The notes below the pieces were generated by a model. The model saw only the letters and a program-made list of their open reading frames with translations. It was not told where the DNA came from and made no database searches. Below, in pieces: positions 33,714 through 42,005 of a stretch of DNA of 64,000 nt. The stretch comes from Novosphingobium piscinae. Its GTDB lineage: Bacteria > Pseudomonadota > Alphaproteobacteria > Sphingomonadales > Sphingomonadaceae. The DNA lies in NCBI RefSeq assembly GCF_014230355.1, contig NZ_JACLAX010000001.1:186001-250000 (forward strand), written 5' to 3'. The position numbers and the translations under genes were made by a program. Within the stretch, counting starts at the first letter, position 1. Every line of letters begins with the position of its first letter.

Positions 33714-34672
33714 CCATCCACTCCCGAAAGGGCGCCCGGCGCGGGGCCCGGGCGCCGGGCGGCGACGTGGCGGAACTCGTCGTAGGCATTGGCGGGCATG
33801 CAGAAGTCCGCCTCGACCGCATTGATCCGGTCCCAGGCGCCAGCGATCTCGTCCATTGTCGGCGGCCGGTCGAGCGGACCGTGCCAGCCGTCGGTCACTC
33901 CGGTGAAGACCCGCCCGATCCGCCCGGCAGCCGCCGAATAGATCGCGTGGGTCGAGCCGCAGTCGGGGTGGAGCAGCCAGGCGACCAACCCGGCGGTGAA
34001 GGCCGGATCGAAGGTGGCGTGAGCCCCGGCGACCCACGGGTTGCCGCCCAGGCCGCTGCCATCTTGGGCGCTGCGGGCAACCTCGCGGGCCATGCCGCTG
34101 GCGGCATTGGGCATGACCGCATTGCAGGTGATGCCATGGGCCCGGCCTTCCTCGGCCAGGACCCCCATCAGCCCGGCGACCGCGCCCTTGGCCGCGCCAT
34201 AGGCCGACAGCTGCGGCATGCCGAGCATCCCGGCCGAGCTGGTGGTGAAGACGATGCGGCCATGGCCCTGCGCCACCATCGCCGGCCAGGCGGCCTGGGC
34301 AAGATGGAACGACCCGCCGAGATGGACCGCCAGCAGGCTCTCCAGATCCTCGGCGCGGGTCTGGGGGAAGGGCGCGACGCGGATCGTCCCGGCGTTGAGC
34401 ACCAGTCCGTCGATCCGCCCGAACCGGTCGATCGCGGCCTGGGCGAGGTGCTGGCAGCCTGCCGGGTCGGCGACGCTGGCAGAATCGGCCTGGGCATGCC
34501 CCCCGGCGCCTACGATCGCCGCGACCACCTCGGCCGCCGCCTCCGCAGCGATGTCGTTGACCACCACGGCGGCTCCGCGGGCGGCGAGCTCGAGCGCATA
34601 GGCACGGCCCAGCCCCCCGCCCGCCCCGGTCACCACGGCAACCTGGCCGTCGAGGCGCAGTGCCCCCGTCAT
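33710..34672 (-). CDS. SDR with C-terminal extension (MFE-2/17beta-HSD4-like)
   Basis: A 320-aa SDR, about 70 residues longer than usual. The nucleotide motif TGAGGGLGRAYA and VVNDI resemble the dehydrogenase domain of peroxisomal multifunctional enzyme type 2, which oxidises 3-hydroxyacyl-CoAs including those with bulky steroid side chains. The catalytic Tyr158/Lys162 (YGAAK) are present. The extra C-terminal part (IYSAAAGRIGRVFTGVTDG onward) matches the long SDRs of that group. It starts inside the stop of the preceding gene (ATGA at 34669-34672). A 3-hydroxyacyl-CoA dehydrogenase role is a reasonable inference. Confidence 0.88.
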   Translation of the reverse strand: MTGALRLDGQVAVVTGAGGGLGRAYALELAARGAAVVVNDIAAEAAAEVVAAIVGAGGHAQADSASVADPAGCQHLAQAAIDRFGRIDGLVLNAGTIRVAPFPQTRAEDLESLLAVHLGGSFHLAQAAWPAMVAQGHGRIVFTTSSAGMLGMPQLSAYGAAKGAVAGLMGVLAEEGRAHGITCNAVMPNAASGMAREVARSAQDGSGLGGNPWVAGAHATFDPAFTAGLVAWLLHPDCGSTHAIYSAAAGRIGRVFTGVTDGWHGPLDRPPTMDEIAGAWDRINAVEADFCMPANAYDEFRHVAARRPGPAPGALSGVDG

Positions 34673-35706
34673 GCCTCGAGCCGGGCGAGCACCTGCGGCA
34701 GATCGACCGTGGTGCGGATCCCCGGCGGTGCAGCGCAGACCGCGGCCACGGCGTTGACCGCGCGGTGGGCGGTCAGGCCGGGGGTGAAGGCGGCATAGTT
34801 CTCCGGCGCGACCGGGAAAGTGATCCCCACGTCGAGCGGGGTGTCGCCCTCGACCCGGATGCGCCAGCCGGATTCGCGCAGCTGCCAGGCATCGGTGATT
34901 GCGGTGGTCACGAACCAGTTGGCGCGGAAGCGAAGGCGCGGCGTGCCGCGGTGGAGCCCGTCCACGGTCACCCGCTGCGCGGCCATGGTTCCCGCCTGCA
35001 CCGGGCCGGCTGCGATCTCGATGTCCGCGCGGGCCGGTGAATACTCTCCAAAGGCGCGCCACTCGTCGATCTCCAGCCCGATCCCGGCGGCCAGCTGGGC
35101 CAGCGACGCGGAGAAGTCGGCCTTCACGTGATCGGCGCGCGATTGGTCGAAGGCGGCCATAGGCTGACCGAAGCCCATCACCTCGAACAGCAGCTCGGGC
35201 GAGTTTCGGGTCGAGACGTCACCGTATTCGTCGATCGTCAGGCAGTCGAGCCGGCGCGAGAGCGACAGCAGCGGGATGGCCAGCGCCTCGGTGACAAAGC
35301 CGGGGCTTGAGCCCGTCGAGTAGATCGAGCTGCCACCTGCCGCGCAGGCCTCCTCGATCGCCTGCCGCTCGGCCGGGTCCATGCGGGGTGGGTGGTGGAA
35401 ATCGCCGCGCGTGGTCACGACGTTGCGCCCGCTGGCCAGCAGCTGGCAGAGCTCGGCGATGTCGGTGCCCTGGCGCATGTAGAGCACGCAGTCGGCGGGG
35501 ATCGCCAGCACCTCCTCGAGCGTCCCAACCGCACGGATGCCGGTTTCGGGGAGGCCGCACAGGGTACCGGCGTCGCAGCCGAGCTTGGCCGGATTACTGA
35601 CCCATAGCCCGGCCAGCTCCAGCCCGGGATGCTCGATCACCGCGGCCAGCGCCCGGCTGCCGATATTGCCCGTGGCCCACTGGACCACTCTCAGCCTCGT
35701 CCCCAT
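34669..35706 (-). CDS. Dihydrodipicolinate-reductase-like NAD(P)-binding oxidoreductase
   Basis: A 345-aa protein with an N-terminal Rossmann fold (VVQWATGNIGSRALAAVI) and a DapB/2,4-diaminopentanoate-dehydrogenase-like C-terminal part (GSSPGFVTEALAIPLLSLS; WFVTTAITDAW). Members of this group occur in actinobacterial and sphingomonad catabolic clusters, and their substrates there are not established. It heads a six-gene - operon (two SDRs, phosphatase, transporter, CMD protein). ATG 35706, opposite the thiolase gene with one perfect operator in between. Confidence 0.82.
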   Translation of the reverse strand: MGTRLRVVQWATGNIGSRALAAVIEHPGLELAGLWVSNPAKLGCDAGTLCGLPETGIRAVGTLEEVLAIPADCVLYMRQGTDIAELCQLLASGRNVVTTRGDFHHPPRMDPAERQAIEEACAAGGSSIYSTGSSPGFVTEALAIPLLSLSRRLDCLTIDEYGDVSTRNSPELLFEVMGFGQPMAAFDQSRADHVKADFSASLAQLAAGIGLEIDEWRAFGEYSPARADIEIAAGPVQAGTMAAQRVTVDGLHRGTPRLRFRANWFVTTAITDAWQLRESGWRIRVEGDTPLDVGITFPVAPENYAAFTPGLTAHRAVNAVAAVCAAPPGIRTTVDLPQVLARLEA

Positions 35707-35804
35707 CCGCTCTCTCCGGCGTGTTGCTGGTCGGGTGCAGGCTAGTCGAAAGCGGCCCCAAGGCTACGGCGCGAAAAGGGGTTTCGGGCATCCCGCGCCG
35801 ACTC

Positions 35805-35857
35805 ATCGCGGCCGCGATTGGTCCCGCTCCGGGGCCGTGCCATATCCCAGCTGGTCA
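35805..35857. promoter_or_regulatory. Perfect operator candidate plus degenerate second copy
   Basis: ATCGC-GGCC-GCGAT at 35805-35818 is an exact palindrome. ATCCC-AGCT-GGTCA at 35844-35857 is a weaker copy 39 bp away. Together they fill the divergent gap between the six-gene operon (-) and the thiolase (+). Confidence 0.6.
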
Positions 35858-35889
35858 CCGTCCGTGTGGCCTGATCCAGGAGTTACGCG

Positions 35890-37146
35890 ATGCCCGAAGC
35901 CTACATCATCGATGCCGTGCGCACGCCGCGGGCGATCGGCAAGGTGGGCAAGGGCGCGCTCTCGCACCTCCACCCGCAGCACCTCGCCGCGACCGTGCTC
36001 AAGGCCATTGCCGAGCGCAACGGGCTTAACACCGCCGAGGTCGATGACGTGATCTGGGGCTGTTCGGCGCAGATGGGGCTGCAGGGCGGCGATATGGGGC
36101 GGATGGCCGCGCTCGACGCCGGCTATGACGTCAAGGCCTCGGGAGTCACGCTCGACCGGTTCTGCGGCAGCGGGCTGACCGCCACCAACCTCGCCGCCGC
36201 CCAGGTGATAAGCGGGATGGAGGATCTGGTGATCGCGGGCGGCACCGAGATGATGAGCCACGTGGTCGACTATGGCGGCAAGGTGCGTGCGGCCGGGGTG
36301 GCTGTGGCGAGCGGCCTCGGTACCGGCAATGCCCGGCTCCAGGCGCTCCACCCGCAGTCGAACCAGGGTGTCTGCGCCGATGCGATCGCGGCGCTGGAGG
36401 GCATCGGCCGGGCTGAACTGGACGCCTTCGGCGTGGAAAGCCAGCGCCGCGCTGCGCGCGCCCTGGCCGAAGGCCGCTTCGCCCGCTCGGTCGTGCCGGT
36501 GCTCGACGATGCCGGCGCCGTGGTGCTCGATCATGAGGAATACCCCCGGCCCGACACCACGCCCGAGGGGCTCGCCGCGATCAAGCCCGCCTTCGCGGCA
36601 TTCCTCGACATGCCGTCGAGCCCGGGGGGCGAGACCTTCCGCCAGCTGATCAACCGGAAGTACCCTGACGTCGACATAGAACCGCTGCACCACGTTGGCA
36701 CCTCGTCGGGCGTGGTCGATGGCGCTGCGGCGATCCTGCTGGCCTCGGGCCGCTATGCTGCCGCACACGGGCTCAAGCCGCGCGCGCGAATCGTGGCGAC
36801 TGCCAACATGGGCGATTGCCCCACGCTGATGCTCAACGGACCCGTTCCGGCCGCGCGCAAGGTTCTGGCCAAGGCCGGGCTGGCCAAGGACGACATCGAC
36901 GTGTGGGAGGTCAACGAAGCCTTTGCCGTCGTTGTCGAAAAGTTCATTCGTGACCTTGATCTGGACCGGGCACGGGTGAACATCAATGGTGGGGCGATCG
37001 CTCTTGGCCATCCTATTGGGGCGACCGGGGCAGTCCTGATCGGCACCGCGCTGGACGAGCTGGAGCGGTCCGGGGGGCGCTATGCCCTCATCACCATGTG
37101 TGCTGCGGGTGGGATGGCCCCGGCCATCATCATCGAACGCGTCTAG
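35890..37146 (+). CDS. Thiolase (acetyl-CoA acyltransferase family)
   Basis: A 418-aa degradative-type thiolase that cleaves 3-oxoacyl-CoA with CoA. The nucleophile Cys92 sits in DRFCGSGLT, the His in GGAIALGHPIGATGA and the second Cys in MCAAGGMAPA, so all catalytic residues are intact (in contrast to the Ltp-like protein at 48710). ATG 35890 follows CAGGAG. It leads a + unit with the MarR regulator 61 bp downstream. Confidence 0.95.
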   Translation: MPEAYIIDAVRTPRAIGKVGKGALSHLHPQHLAATVLKAIAERNGLNTAEVDDVIWGCSAQMGLQGGDMGRMAALDAGYDVKASGVTLDRFCGSGLTATNLAAAQVISGMEDLVIAGGTEMMSHVVDYGGKVRAAGVAVASGLGTGNARLQALHPQSNQGVCADAIAALEGIGRAELDAFGVESQRRAARALAEGRFARSVVPVLDDAGAVVLDHEEYPRPDTTPEGLAAIKPAFAAFLDMPSSPGGETFRQLINRKYPDVDIEPLHHVGTSSGVVDGAAAILLASGRYAAAHGLKPRARIVATANMGDCPTLMLNGPVPAARKVLAKAGLAKDDIDVWEVNEAFAVVVEKFIRDLDLDRARVNINGGAIALGHPIGATGAVLIGTALDELERSGGRYALITMCAAGGMAPAIIIERV

Positions 37147-37207
37147 GCGCACGGATCCGGGAGGCAGCGGCATCGACAGCACCAGGCCTGGACGGCGCGG
37201 AGTCGCC

Positions 37208-37606
37208 TTGCGGCTCGGGATGATCGTGCGGCAATTGCGGCGCGATTTCGACCGCGAGGTGGCCAGCCTTGGCATCACCGGCTCGCAGGGCACGCTGCTG
37301 TTCGCCGTCGCCACGGCCCCCGGCGCGACCCAGCGCGGGATCGCCGACATGCTCGAGATGACCGAGGCAGCAGCCGGGCGGCTGATCGACCGGATGGTCG
37401 CCGAGGAGCTGCTCGAACGCCGGCCCAAGCCCGATGACCGGCGGGCGCACTGCATCTATCTGACCGGGCGAGCCCAAGCCGTGCTCGAGGCCCTGTCGGC
37501 AATGGGCGACCACCATGAGGAGCGGCTGCTGGCCGGGCTCGGAGAGGCCGAGCGCGACGAGCTGCTCCGCCTGCTCGATCACGTCGCGGGCAATCTTCAG
37601 GCCTGA
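37208..37606 (+). CDS. MarR-family transcriptional regulator
   Basis: A winged-helix regulator of about 132 aa. The recognition helix region is GIADMLEMTEAAAGRLIDRMV and the wing RRPKPDDRRAHCIYLT. TTG 37208 is preferred: GGAG lies five bases upstream and the resulting length suits the family; ATG 37220 gives a shorter form. MarR proteins bind short palindromes and release them on binding aromatic or other acids. The AT-rich palindrome at 37771-37788 in front of the neighbouring 28-aa gene is the most likely local target (inference). Confidence 0.85.
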   Translation: MRLGMIVRQLRRDFDREVASLGITGSQGTLLFAVATAPGATQRGIADMLEMTEAAAGRLIDRMVAEELLERRPKPDDRRAHCIYLTGRAQAVLEALSAMGDHHEERLLAGLGEAERDELLRLLDHVAGNLQA

Positions 37607-37631
37607 ACGGCGCGGGTGGCGCCCGCCGGGA

Positions 37632-37718
37632 TCACGCCCAGGCGGGGACCAGGCAGACCACGGCAAAATTCAGCACGGTGAGGGTCAGGGCGATGGTGAC
37701 GGGAAGCAGCTTGGTCAT
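37632..37718 (-). CDS. 28-aa hydrophobic (single-pass) membrane peptide
   Basis: ATG 37718, preceded by a well-spaced AGGAG, opens a 28-codon frame that reads MTKLLPVTIALTLTVLNF, then AVVCLVPAWA, then TGA. After a short basic N-terminus it is one continuous hydrophobic stretch, long enough to span a membrane; it contains one Cys. A clear sigma70-like promoter with an overlapping palindrome lies upstream on the same strand, which supports expression. No family assignment is possible from sight. Small hydrophobic peptides of this size often modulate transporters or sensor proteins (general knowledge, not evidence for this one). Confidence 0.6.
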   Translation of the reverse strand: MTKLLPVTIALTLTVLNFAVVCLVPAWA

Positions 37719-37770
37719 GGGAGGGTCTCCTGCGGGTCTTCTGGCGAGGCATCGAATGGAGCTCGGTAAG

Positions 37771-37807
37771 TACTAACCTATATTAGTATCGCAGAGCTTA
37801 ATGTCAA
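37771..37807 (-). promoter_or_regulatory. Sigma70-like promoter with overlapping operator palindrome
   Basis: On the - strand TTGACA (37807-37802) is followed after 16 bp by TAATAT (37785-37780), close to consensus and strikingly AT-rich for this genome. The palindrome TACTAA-N6-TTAGTA (37771-37788) covers the -10 element, the usual place for a repressor such as MarR. It should drive the 28-aa peptide. The remaining gap to 37893 shows no gene. Confidence 0.65.
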
Positions 37808-37893
37808 GATGGCTGGCAAATGCCACCAGGGCCAGAACGCGCAAGGCGTCCCGGCCCTGCCGAGATTCCCGAAGGATATGGGCGCGAGGACGG

Positions 37894-38688
37894 CTACTTG
37901 GGTGGCATGCGGATGCCACCGTCGATCCGCAGGCACTGCCCGTTGAGATAGGTGTTGCGGACCAGCTCGAGCATCAGGCTGGCGAACTCGTCCGGTCGGC
38001 CGAGGCGGCGCGGGAACGGCACCGAAGCTTCGAGCCCGGCATAGATCGCCGGGGCCTTGTCCTTCACCCCCAGCATCGGCGGGGTGGCGAAGATGCCCGG
38101 TACGATCGCGTTGACGCGCACACCCAGATCCATCAGGTCGCGTGCCATCGGCAGGACCATCGCGTTGACCGCGCCCTTGCCAGCGCCATAGGCAACCTGC
38201 CCGATCTGGCCGTCCTGTGAGGCGGCCGAGGAGGTCAGCACGATCGTCCCGCGTTCGCCGTCCGCGTTGAGTGGTTCGGCGCCGGCCATGCCCTGGGCGG
38301 CGATCGAGGCGACCCGGTAGGTGGCGACGGCGATGCCCAGCATGGCCCGCTCGAAGCCCTCGGTCGACGCCCGCTTGAGCGCCCCGGTCTCCTTGTCCCA
38401 GCCGAGTGTCTTGCCCCCGCCCGCGACCATTGCGCAGTGCACCAGCACGCGCTCCTGCCCGTGCGCTGCCCGCGCCGCGGCAAAGCCGGCCAGCACGCTG
38501 TCCTCGGACATGATGTCGACCTTGCAGAACAACCCGTTAATCTCGGCGGCGAGAGCTGTCCCGGCCTCCTCGTTGAGGTCGAACACGGCGACCTTGACCC
38601 CGGCGCCGGCAAGCGCGAGCGCGCTGGCGCGGCCGAGGCCCGAGGCCCCTCCGGTGACGATCGCGGCAAGCGAAGGTCCGATCTCCAT
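37894..38688 (-). CDS. SDR, 3-hydroxyacyl-CoA dehydrogenase type II-like
   Basis: A 264-aa SDR with TGGASGLG at 12-19 and the triad in LTSSAAS, Tyr167, Lys171 (YGAGK). The insertions around residues 90-115 and the ending NTYLNGQCLRIDGGIRMPP match the type II HADH (HSD17B10-like) subgroup, which oxidises 3-hydroxyacyl-CoAs and some hydroxysteroids with NAD. ATG 38688 follows GGGGAG. Single - gene facing the CoA-transferase operon. Confidence 0.9.
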   Translation of the reverse strand: MEIGPSLAAIVTGGASGLGRASALALAGAGVKVAVFDLNEEAGTALAAEINGLFCKVDIMSEDSVLAGFAAARAAHGQERVLVHCAMVAGGGKTLGWDKETGALKRASTEGFERAMLGIAVATYRVASIAAQGMAGAEPLNADGERGTIVLTSSAASQDGQIGQVAYGAGKGAVNAMVLPMARDLMDLGVRVNAIVPGIFATPPMLGVKDKAPAIYAGLEASVPFPRRLGRPDEFASLMLELVRNTYLNGQCLRIDGGIRMPPK

Positions 38689-38794
38689 GTGCCGTAACTC
38701 CCCCTGGTTGTCCGGCCCGCTGCGGCCCTTGATCGCCGACCTATCAAGAGATTCCCCAGGACGCTCAAGCGGGCGCGAACGGCCTGTCCCGGAT

Positions 38795-38872
38795 ATCGTG
38801 CCGGCGTTGCCCGCGGCCGCCAAACGGCGCCTTACGCCGCCCCCTGCGCTCCGCCGCCATCGTGCGAGCGAT
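38795..38872. promoter_or_regulatory. Two operator candidates in the 38689-38979 gap
   Basis: ATCGT-GCCG-GCGTT at 38795-38808 and ATCGT-GCGA-GCGAT at 38859-38872, 64 bp apart. The first is preceded by GGCCTGTCCCGG, also found in front of the perfect site at 50328. Nearer the CoA-transferase start lies a separate inverted repeat, TTGGGG-N6-CCCCAA (38893-38910). Nothing else is recognisable in this 291-bp gap. Confidence 0.55.
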
Positions 38873-38979
38873 AGCAGGACCCGACACGCCATTTGGGGTT
38901 TGCGCCCCAAGGGGCAAGAACTAGTTGAAGGGTTCGAATTGCGACAGACGCGATCGCGCTAGAGGGCGACGGGGATCGA

Positions 38980-40209
38980 ATGACACAGGTAATGAAGGGC
39001 ATCCGCATCCTCGAGGTGGCGCAGTTCACCTTTGTCCCGGCCGCGGGCGGCGTCCTGGCCGACTGGGGCGCCGACGTGATCAAGATCGAGCACCCGGTCC
39101 GCGGCGATGCCCAGCGCGGCTTCCTCAACATGGGCGGTGTCACGCTCGATCCGCAGCGCCACACCCTGTTCGAGCACCCCAATCGCGGCAAGCGCAGCGT
39201 CGGCATCGACATCTCGACCCCCGAGGGCCAGGAGGTCCTGTACGAGCTGGCCAAGTCGGCCGACGTGTTTCTGACCAACTACCTGCCGCACATCCGCCAG
39301 AAGAACCGCTTCGATGTTGAGCACATCCGCGCGGTCAATCCCAACATCATCTACGCCCGCGGCAGCGCCTATGGCGCCAAGGGGCCGGAGGCCGGGGTCG
39401 GCGGTTTCGACGGCACGGCGTTCTGGTCGCGCAGCGGCGTGGCCATGGCGATGACCCCCGAGGAGCTCCCCGGACCGCTCAACCAGGGTATCCCGGCCTT
39501 CGGCGATTCGATCGGCGGCATGTTCATTGCCGGTGGCATCTCGGCCGCGCTGCTCCACCGCGAGCGGACCGGCGAGGCCACGGTCATGGATGTCTCGCTG
39601 TTGAGCGCGGCGGCCTGGGCCTCGGGCGCGCTGATCGCGCAGGTGGCCGAGACCGGGGTGTCGACCCGAAACCCCATGCCCGGCCAGGGCGGTGCTGCGC
39701 GCAACCCGTTCCAGGGCAACTACCAGACCGCTGATGGCGGCACGATCAACCTGTGCACGCTGAGCCCGACCGGTCACATCCGCAGCCTGTTCGAGCACGT
39801 CGGCGTGCCCGAGGCCGCCGACGACCCGCGCTTCGCCGACGCCCGCGCCCTATTCGAGAACGCCGGGGCCGCCAGCGACATCCTGGTCAAGGCCTTCGCC
39901 GCCAAGCCGTTCGCCTACTGGCGTCAGCACCTCAAGACCTTCACCGGCCAGTGGGCCCCGATCCAGTCGTTCGAGGACCTGCTCACCGACGAGCAGGCCC
40001 TCGCCAACGACATGATCGTCGAGGTCGCCGCCGCCGATGGCAGCGACCGCCCGCTCAAGCTGGTGCGCGGCCCGGTGCAGTTCGACGGCCAGCCGGTGGT
40101 CACCACCCGCTCTCCCGAAGCCTCCGAGCACACCGAACTGGTGCTGATGGAACTGGGTTTCGAATGGGAGCGGATCGAACAACTCAAGTCTGCCGGCGCG
40201 ATCGCCTGA
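38980..40209 (+). CDS. CaiB/BaiF class III CoA-transferase
   Basis: A 409-aa family III CoA-transferase. The N-terminus GIRILEVAQFTFVPAAGGVLADWGADVIKIE is characteristic; the likely nucleophile is Asp144 (GGFDGTAFWSRSG); the small domain reads NYQTADGGTINLCTL. Some substitutions around the active site separate it from the transferase at 13171. ATG 38980. It starts a + operon with a small Cys-containing protein, a ligase and a rearranged CoA-transferase, so CoA activation is doubly provided. Confidence 0.92.
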   Translation: MTQVMKGIRILEVAQFTFVPAAGGVLADWGADVIKIEHPVRGDAQRGFLNMGGVTLDPQRHTLFEHPNRGKRSVGIDISTPEGQEVLYELAKSADVFLTNYLPHIRQKNRFDVEHIRAVNPNIIYARGSAYGAKGPEAGVGGFDGTAFWSRSGVAMAMTPEELPGPLNQGIPAFGDSIGGMFIAGGISAALLHRERTGEATVMDVSLLSAAAWASGALIAQVAETGVSTRNPMPGQGGAARNPFQGNYQTADGGTINLCTLSPTGHIRSLFEHVGVPEAADDPRFADARALFENAGAASDILVKAFAAKPFAYWRQHLKTFTGQWAPIQSFEDLLTDEQALANDMIVEVAAADGSDRPLKLVRGPVQFDGQPVVTTRSPEASEHTELVLMELGFEWERIEQLKSAGAIA

Positions 40210-40223
40210 GCGGGGGAACCACG

Positions 40224-40514
40224 ATGAAGCCCGGGATGAAGCTGAAGAGCCAGGTGTGCAACACCGAGGTTATGGTGATCCGCTGCGGGACCGGACAGGT
40301 CGAGTGCGGCGGGGTGCCGATGGCCGAGGACAAGCCCGCGGCGCCTGGTGTGCCGGCCGAGGGCAAGGCGGCCGGAACCCTGATGGGCAAGCGCTATGTC
40401 GATGCGACGGGCAGCTTCGAGCTGCTCTGTGTCAAGCCCGGCGAAGGCTCGCTTTCGGTTGACGGCGTGATCCTGACGATCAAGGACGCCAAGCCGCTTC
40501 CAGCCTCGGACTGA
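40224..40514 (+). CDS. Conserved small protein with three Cys residues
   Basis: A 96-aa protein, 14 bp after the CoA-transferase and 9 bp before the ligase. Its N-terminal half has three Cys (KSQVCNTEVMVIRCGTGQVECGG), which could bind a metal; the second half (GKRYVDATGSFELLCVKPGEGSL) adds a fourth Cys and looks beta-rich. From memory, similar small proteins sit beside acyl-CoA ligase genes in other catabolic clusters, but I cannot verify this and know no function. The tight spacing suggests a role together with the ligase or transferase. Confidence 0.7.
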   Translation: MKPGMKLKSQVCNTEVMVIRCGTGQVECGGVPMAEDKPAAPGVPAEGKAAGTLMGKRYVDATGSFELLCVKPGEGSLSVDGVILTIKDAKPLPASD

Positions 40515-40523
40515 TCCGACCCG

Positions 40524-42005
40524 ATGAATCTCGCCCTGTTCCTTGAAATGGCGGCGGAAGCGGCGCCTGACCGGATCGGTCTGGTCTGCGATGGTCGCCG
40601 TTGGTCCTATGCCGAGCTGCTCGCCGGTGCACGCGGCGCGGCGCGGCGGATCGTCGCCAGCGGCTGCAGCCATGTCGCCCTGCTCGATGAATCGAGCGAG
40701 GCGGCGGTGCTCGCCCTGTTCGGCGCGGCCCTGGCCGGCGTGCCTTACTGCCCGCTCAACTACCGCCTTGCCGATGCGGATCTGGCCGGTCTGCTGGGAC
40801 GCATCCAGCCGGCGCTGATCGTCGGCGACGTCGCCCGGTCGACCCGGCTGTGCGACGGCAACGTCACCCTGTCGCGGGCCGATTTCGTCGCGGCCGCACT
40901 GGCCGAGCCGCCGCTGGACGAGGCGGCGGACGGCGACGGGATCGCCATCCAGCTGTTCACCAGCGGTACCACCGCGGCGCCCAAGGCGGCGATCCTGCGC
41001 CATGCCAACCTGGTCTCGTACATTCTGGGCACGGTCGAGTTCGGTGCCGCGGAGGAAAGCGACGCGGCGCTGGTCTCGGTTCCCCCCTACCACATCGCCG
41101 GGATCTCGGCGCTGCTCAGTTCGATCTATGCGCAGCGTCGCATCGTGATGCTGCCGGCTTTCACGCCGGAGGCCTGGCTTGCCCTGGCCGCGAGTGAAGC
41201 GGTGACCAATGCCTTCGTCGTGCCGACCATGCTGGCCCGGATCATCGACGCGCTGGAGACTGCGCCCACTGCCTTGCCGGCGCTGCAGGCGGTGGCCTAT
41301 GGTGGCGGCAAGATGCCGTTGGAGGTCATCCACAAGGCGCTCGACCGCTTCCCGGCCACTGGCTTCACCAATGCCTATGGCCTGACCGAGACCAGTTCGA
41401 CCATTGCCCTGCTTGGCCCCGAAGATCATCGCGCCGCCCATGGGGCCAGCGATCCGGCGGTGCGCGCCCGGCTCGGTTCGGTCGGCAAGCCCCTGCCCAC
41501 GGTCGAGCTGGAGATCCGCGATGAAAGCGGCCGGGCCCTTCCGCCGGGCGAGCCCGGCGAGATCTTCGTGCGCGGCGATCAGGTTTCGGGCGAGTACCGC
41601 GAGCGCAGCGCGCTGACGGACGACGGCTGGTTCCCGACCCGCGACGCAGGCTACCTCGATGCCGAGGGCTACCTGTTCCTCTCCGGCCGGGCCGACGATG
41701 TGATCGTCCGCGGCGGCGAGAACCTCTCCCCCGGCGAGATCGAGGACGTGCTGCTGGGCCATCCGGCGATCGCCGATGCCTGTGCCGTCGGCGTCCCTTC
41801 GGTCGAGTGGGGCGAGGCCGTGGGCGTGGCGCTGGTGCTGCGCGACGGACATGACCGGCCGGGCGAGGCCGAGATCCGGCAACTGGTGCGCGATCGGCTG
41901 CGCTCCAGCCGGGTGCCCGAGGCGATCCGCTTCGAGCCGGCGCTGCCCTACAACGAGATGGGCAAGCTGCTGCGGCGCGAGGTGCGCAAGCTCTTTGCCG
42001 CCTGA
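40524..42005 (+). CDS. AMP-dependent acyl-CoA synthetase/ligase
   Basis: A 493-aa ANL ligase, on the short side for the family. AMP loop FTSGTTAAPKAA, YGLTETSS, WFPTRDAGYLD, GGENLSPGEIED and the C-terminal Lys in YNEMGKLLRREV are all present, so it should be active. It would activate a carboxylate to acyl-CoA, complementary to the CoA-transferases on both sides. ATG 40524. Its stop lies inside the start of the following gene. Confidence 0.92.
   Translation: MNLALFLEMAAEAAPDRIGLVCDGRRWSYAELLAGARGAARRIVASGCSHVALLDESSEAAVLALFGAALAGVPYCPLNYRLADADLAGLLGRIQPALIVGDVARSTRLCDGNVTLSRADFVAAALAEPPLDEAADGDGIAIQLFTSGTTAAPKAAILRHANLVSYILGTVEFGAAEESDAALVSVPPYHIAGISALLSSIYAQRRIVMLPAFTPEAWLALAASEAVTNAFVVPTMLARIIDALETAPTALPALQAVAYGGGKMPLEVIHKALDRFPATGFTNAYGLTETSSTIALLGPEDHRAAHGASDPAVRARLGSVGKPLPTVELEIRDESGRALPPGEPGEIFVRGDQVSGEYRERSALTDDGWFPTRDAGYLDAEGYLFLSGRADDVIVRGGENLSPGEIEDVLLGHPAIADACAVGVPSVEWGEAVGVALVLRDGHDRPGEAEIRQLVRDRLRSSRVPEAIRFEPALPYNEMGKLLRREVRKLFAA

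Noticed and set aside
37172..37174. Non-standard ATC start for the MarR gene behind a GGGAGG site
   Set aside because: ATC initiation is very rare; TTG 37208 with GGAG five bases upstream is a more conservative choice.
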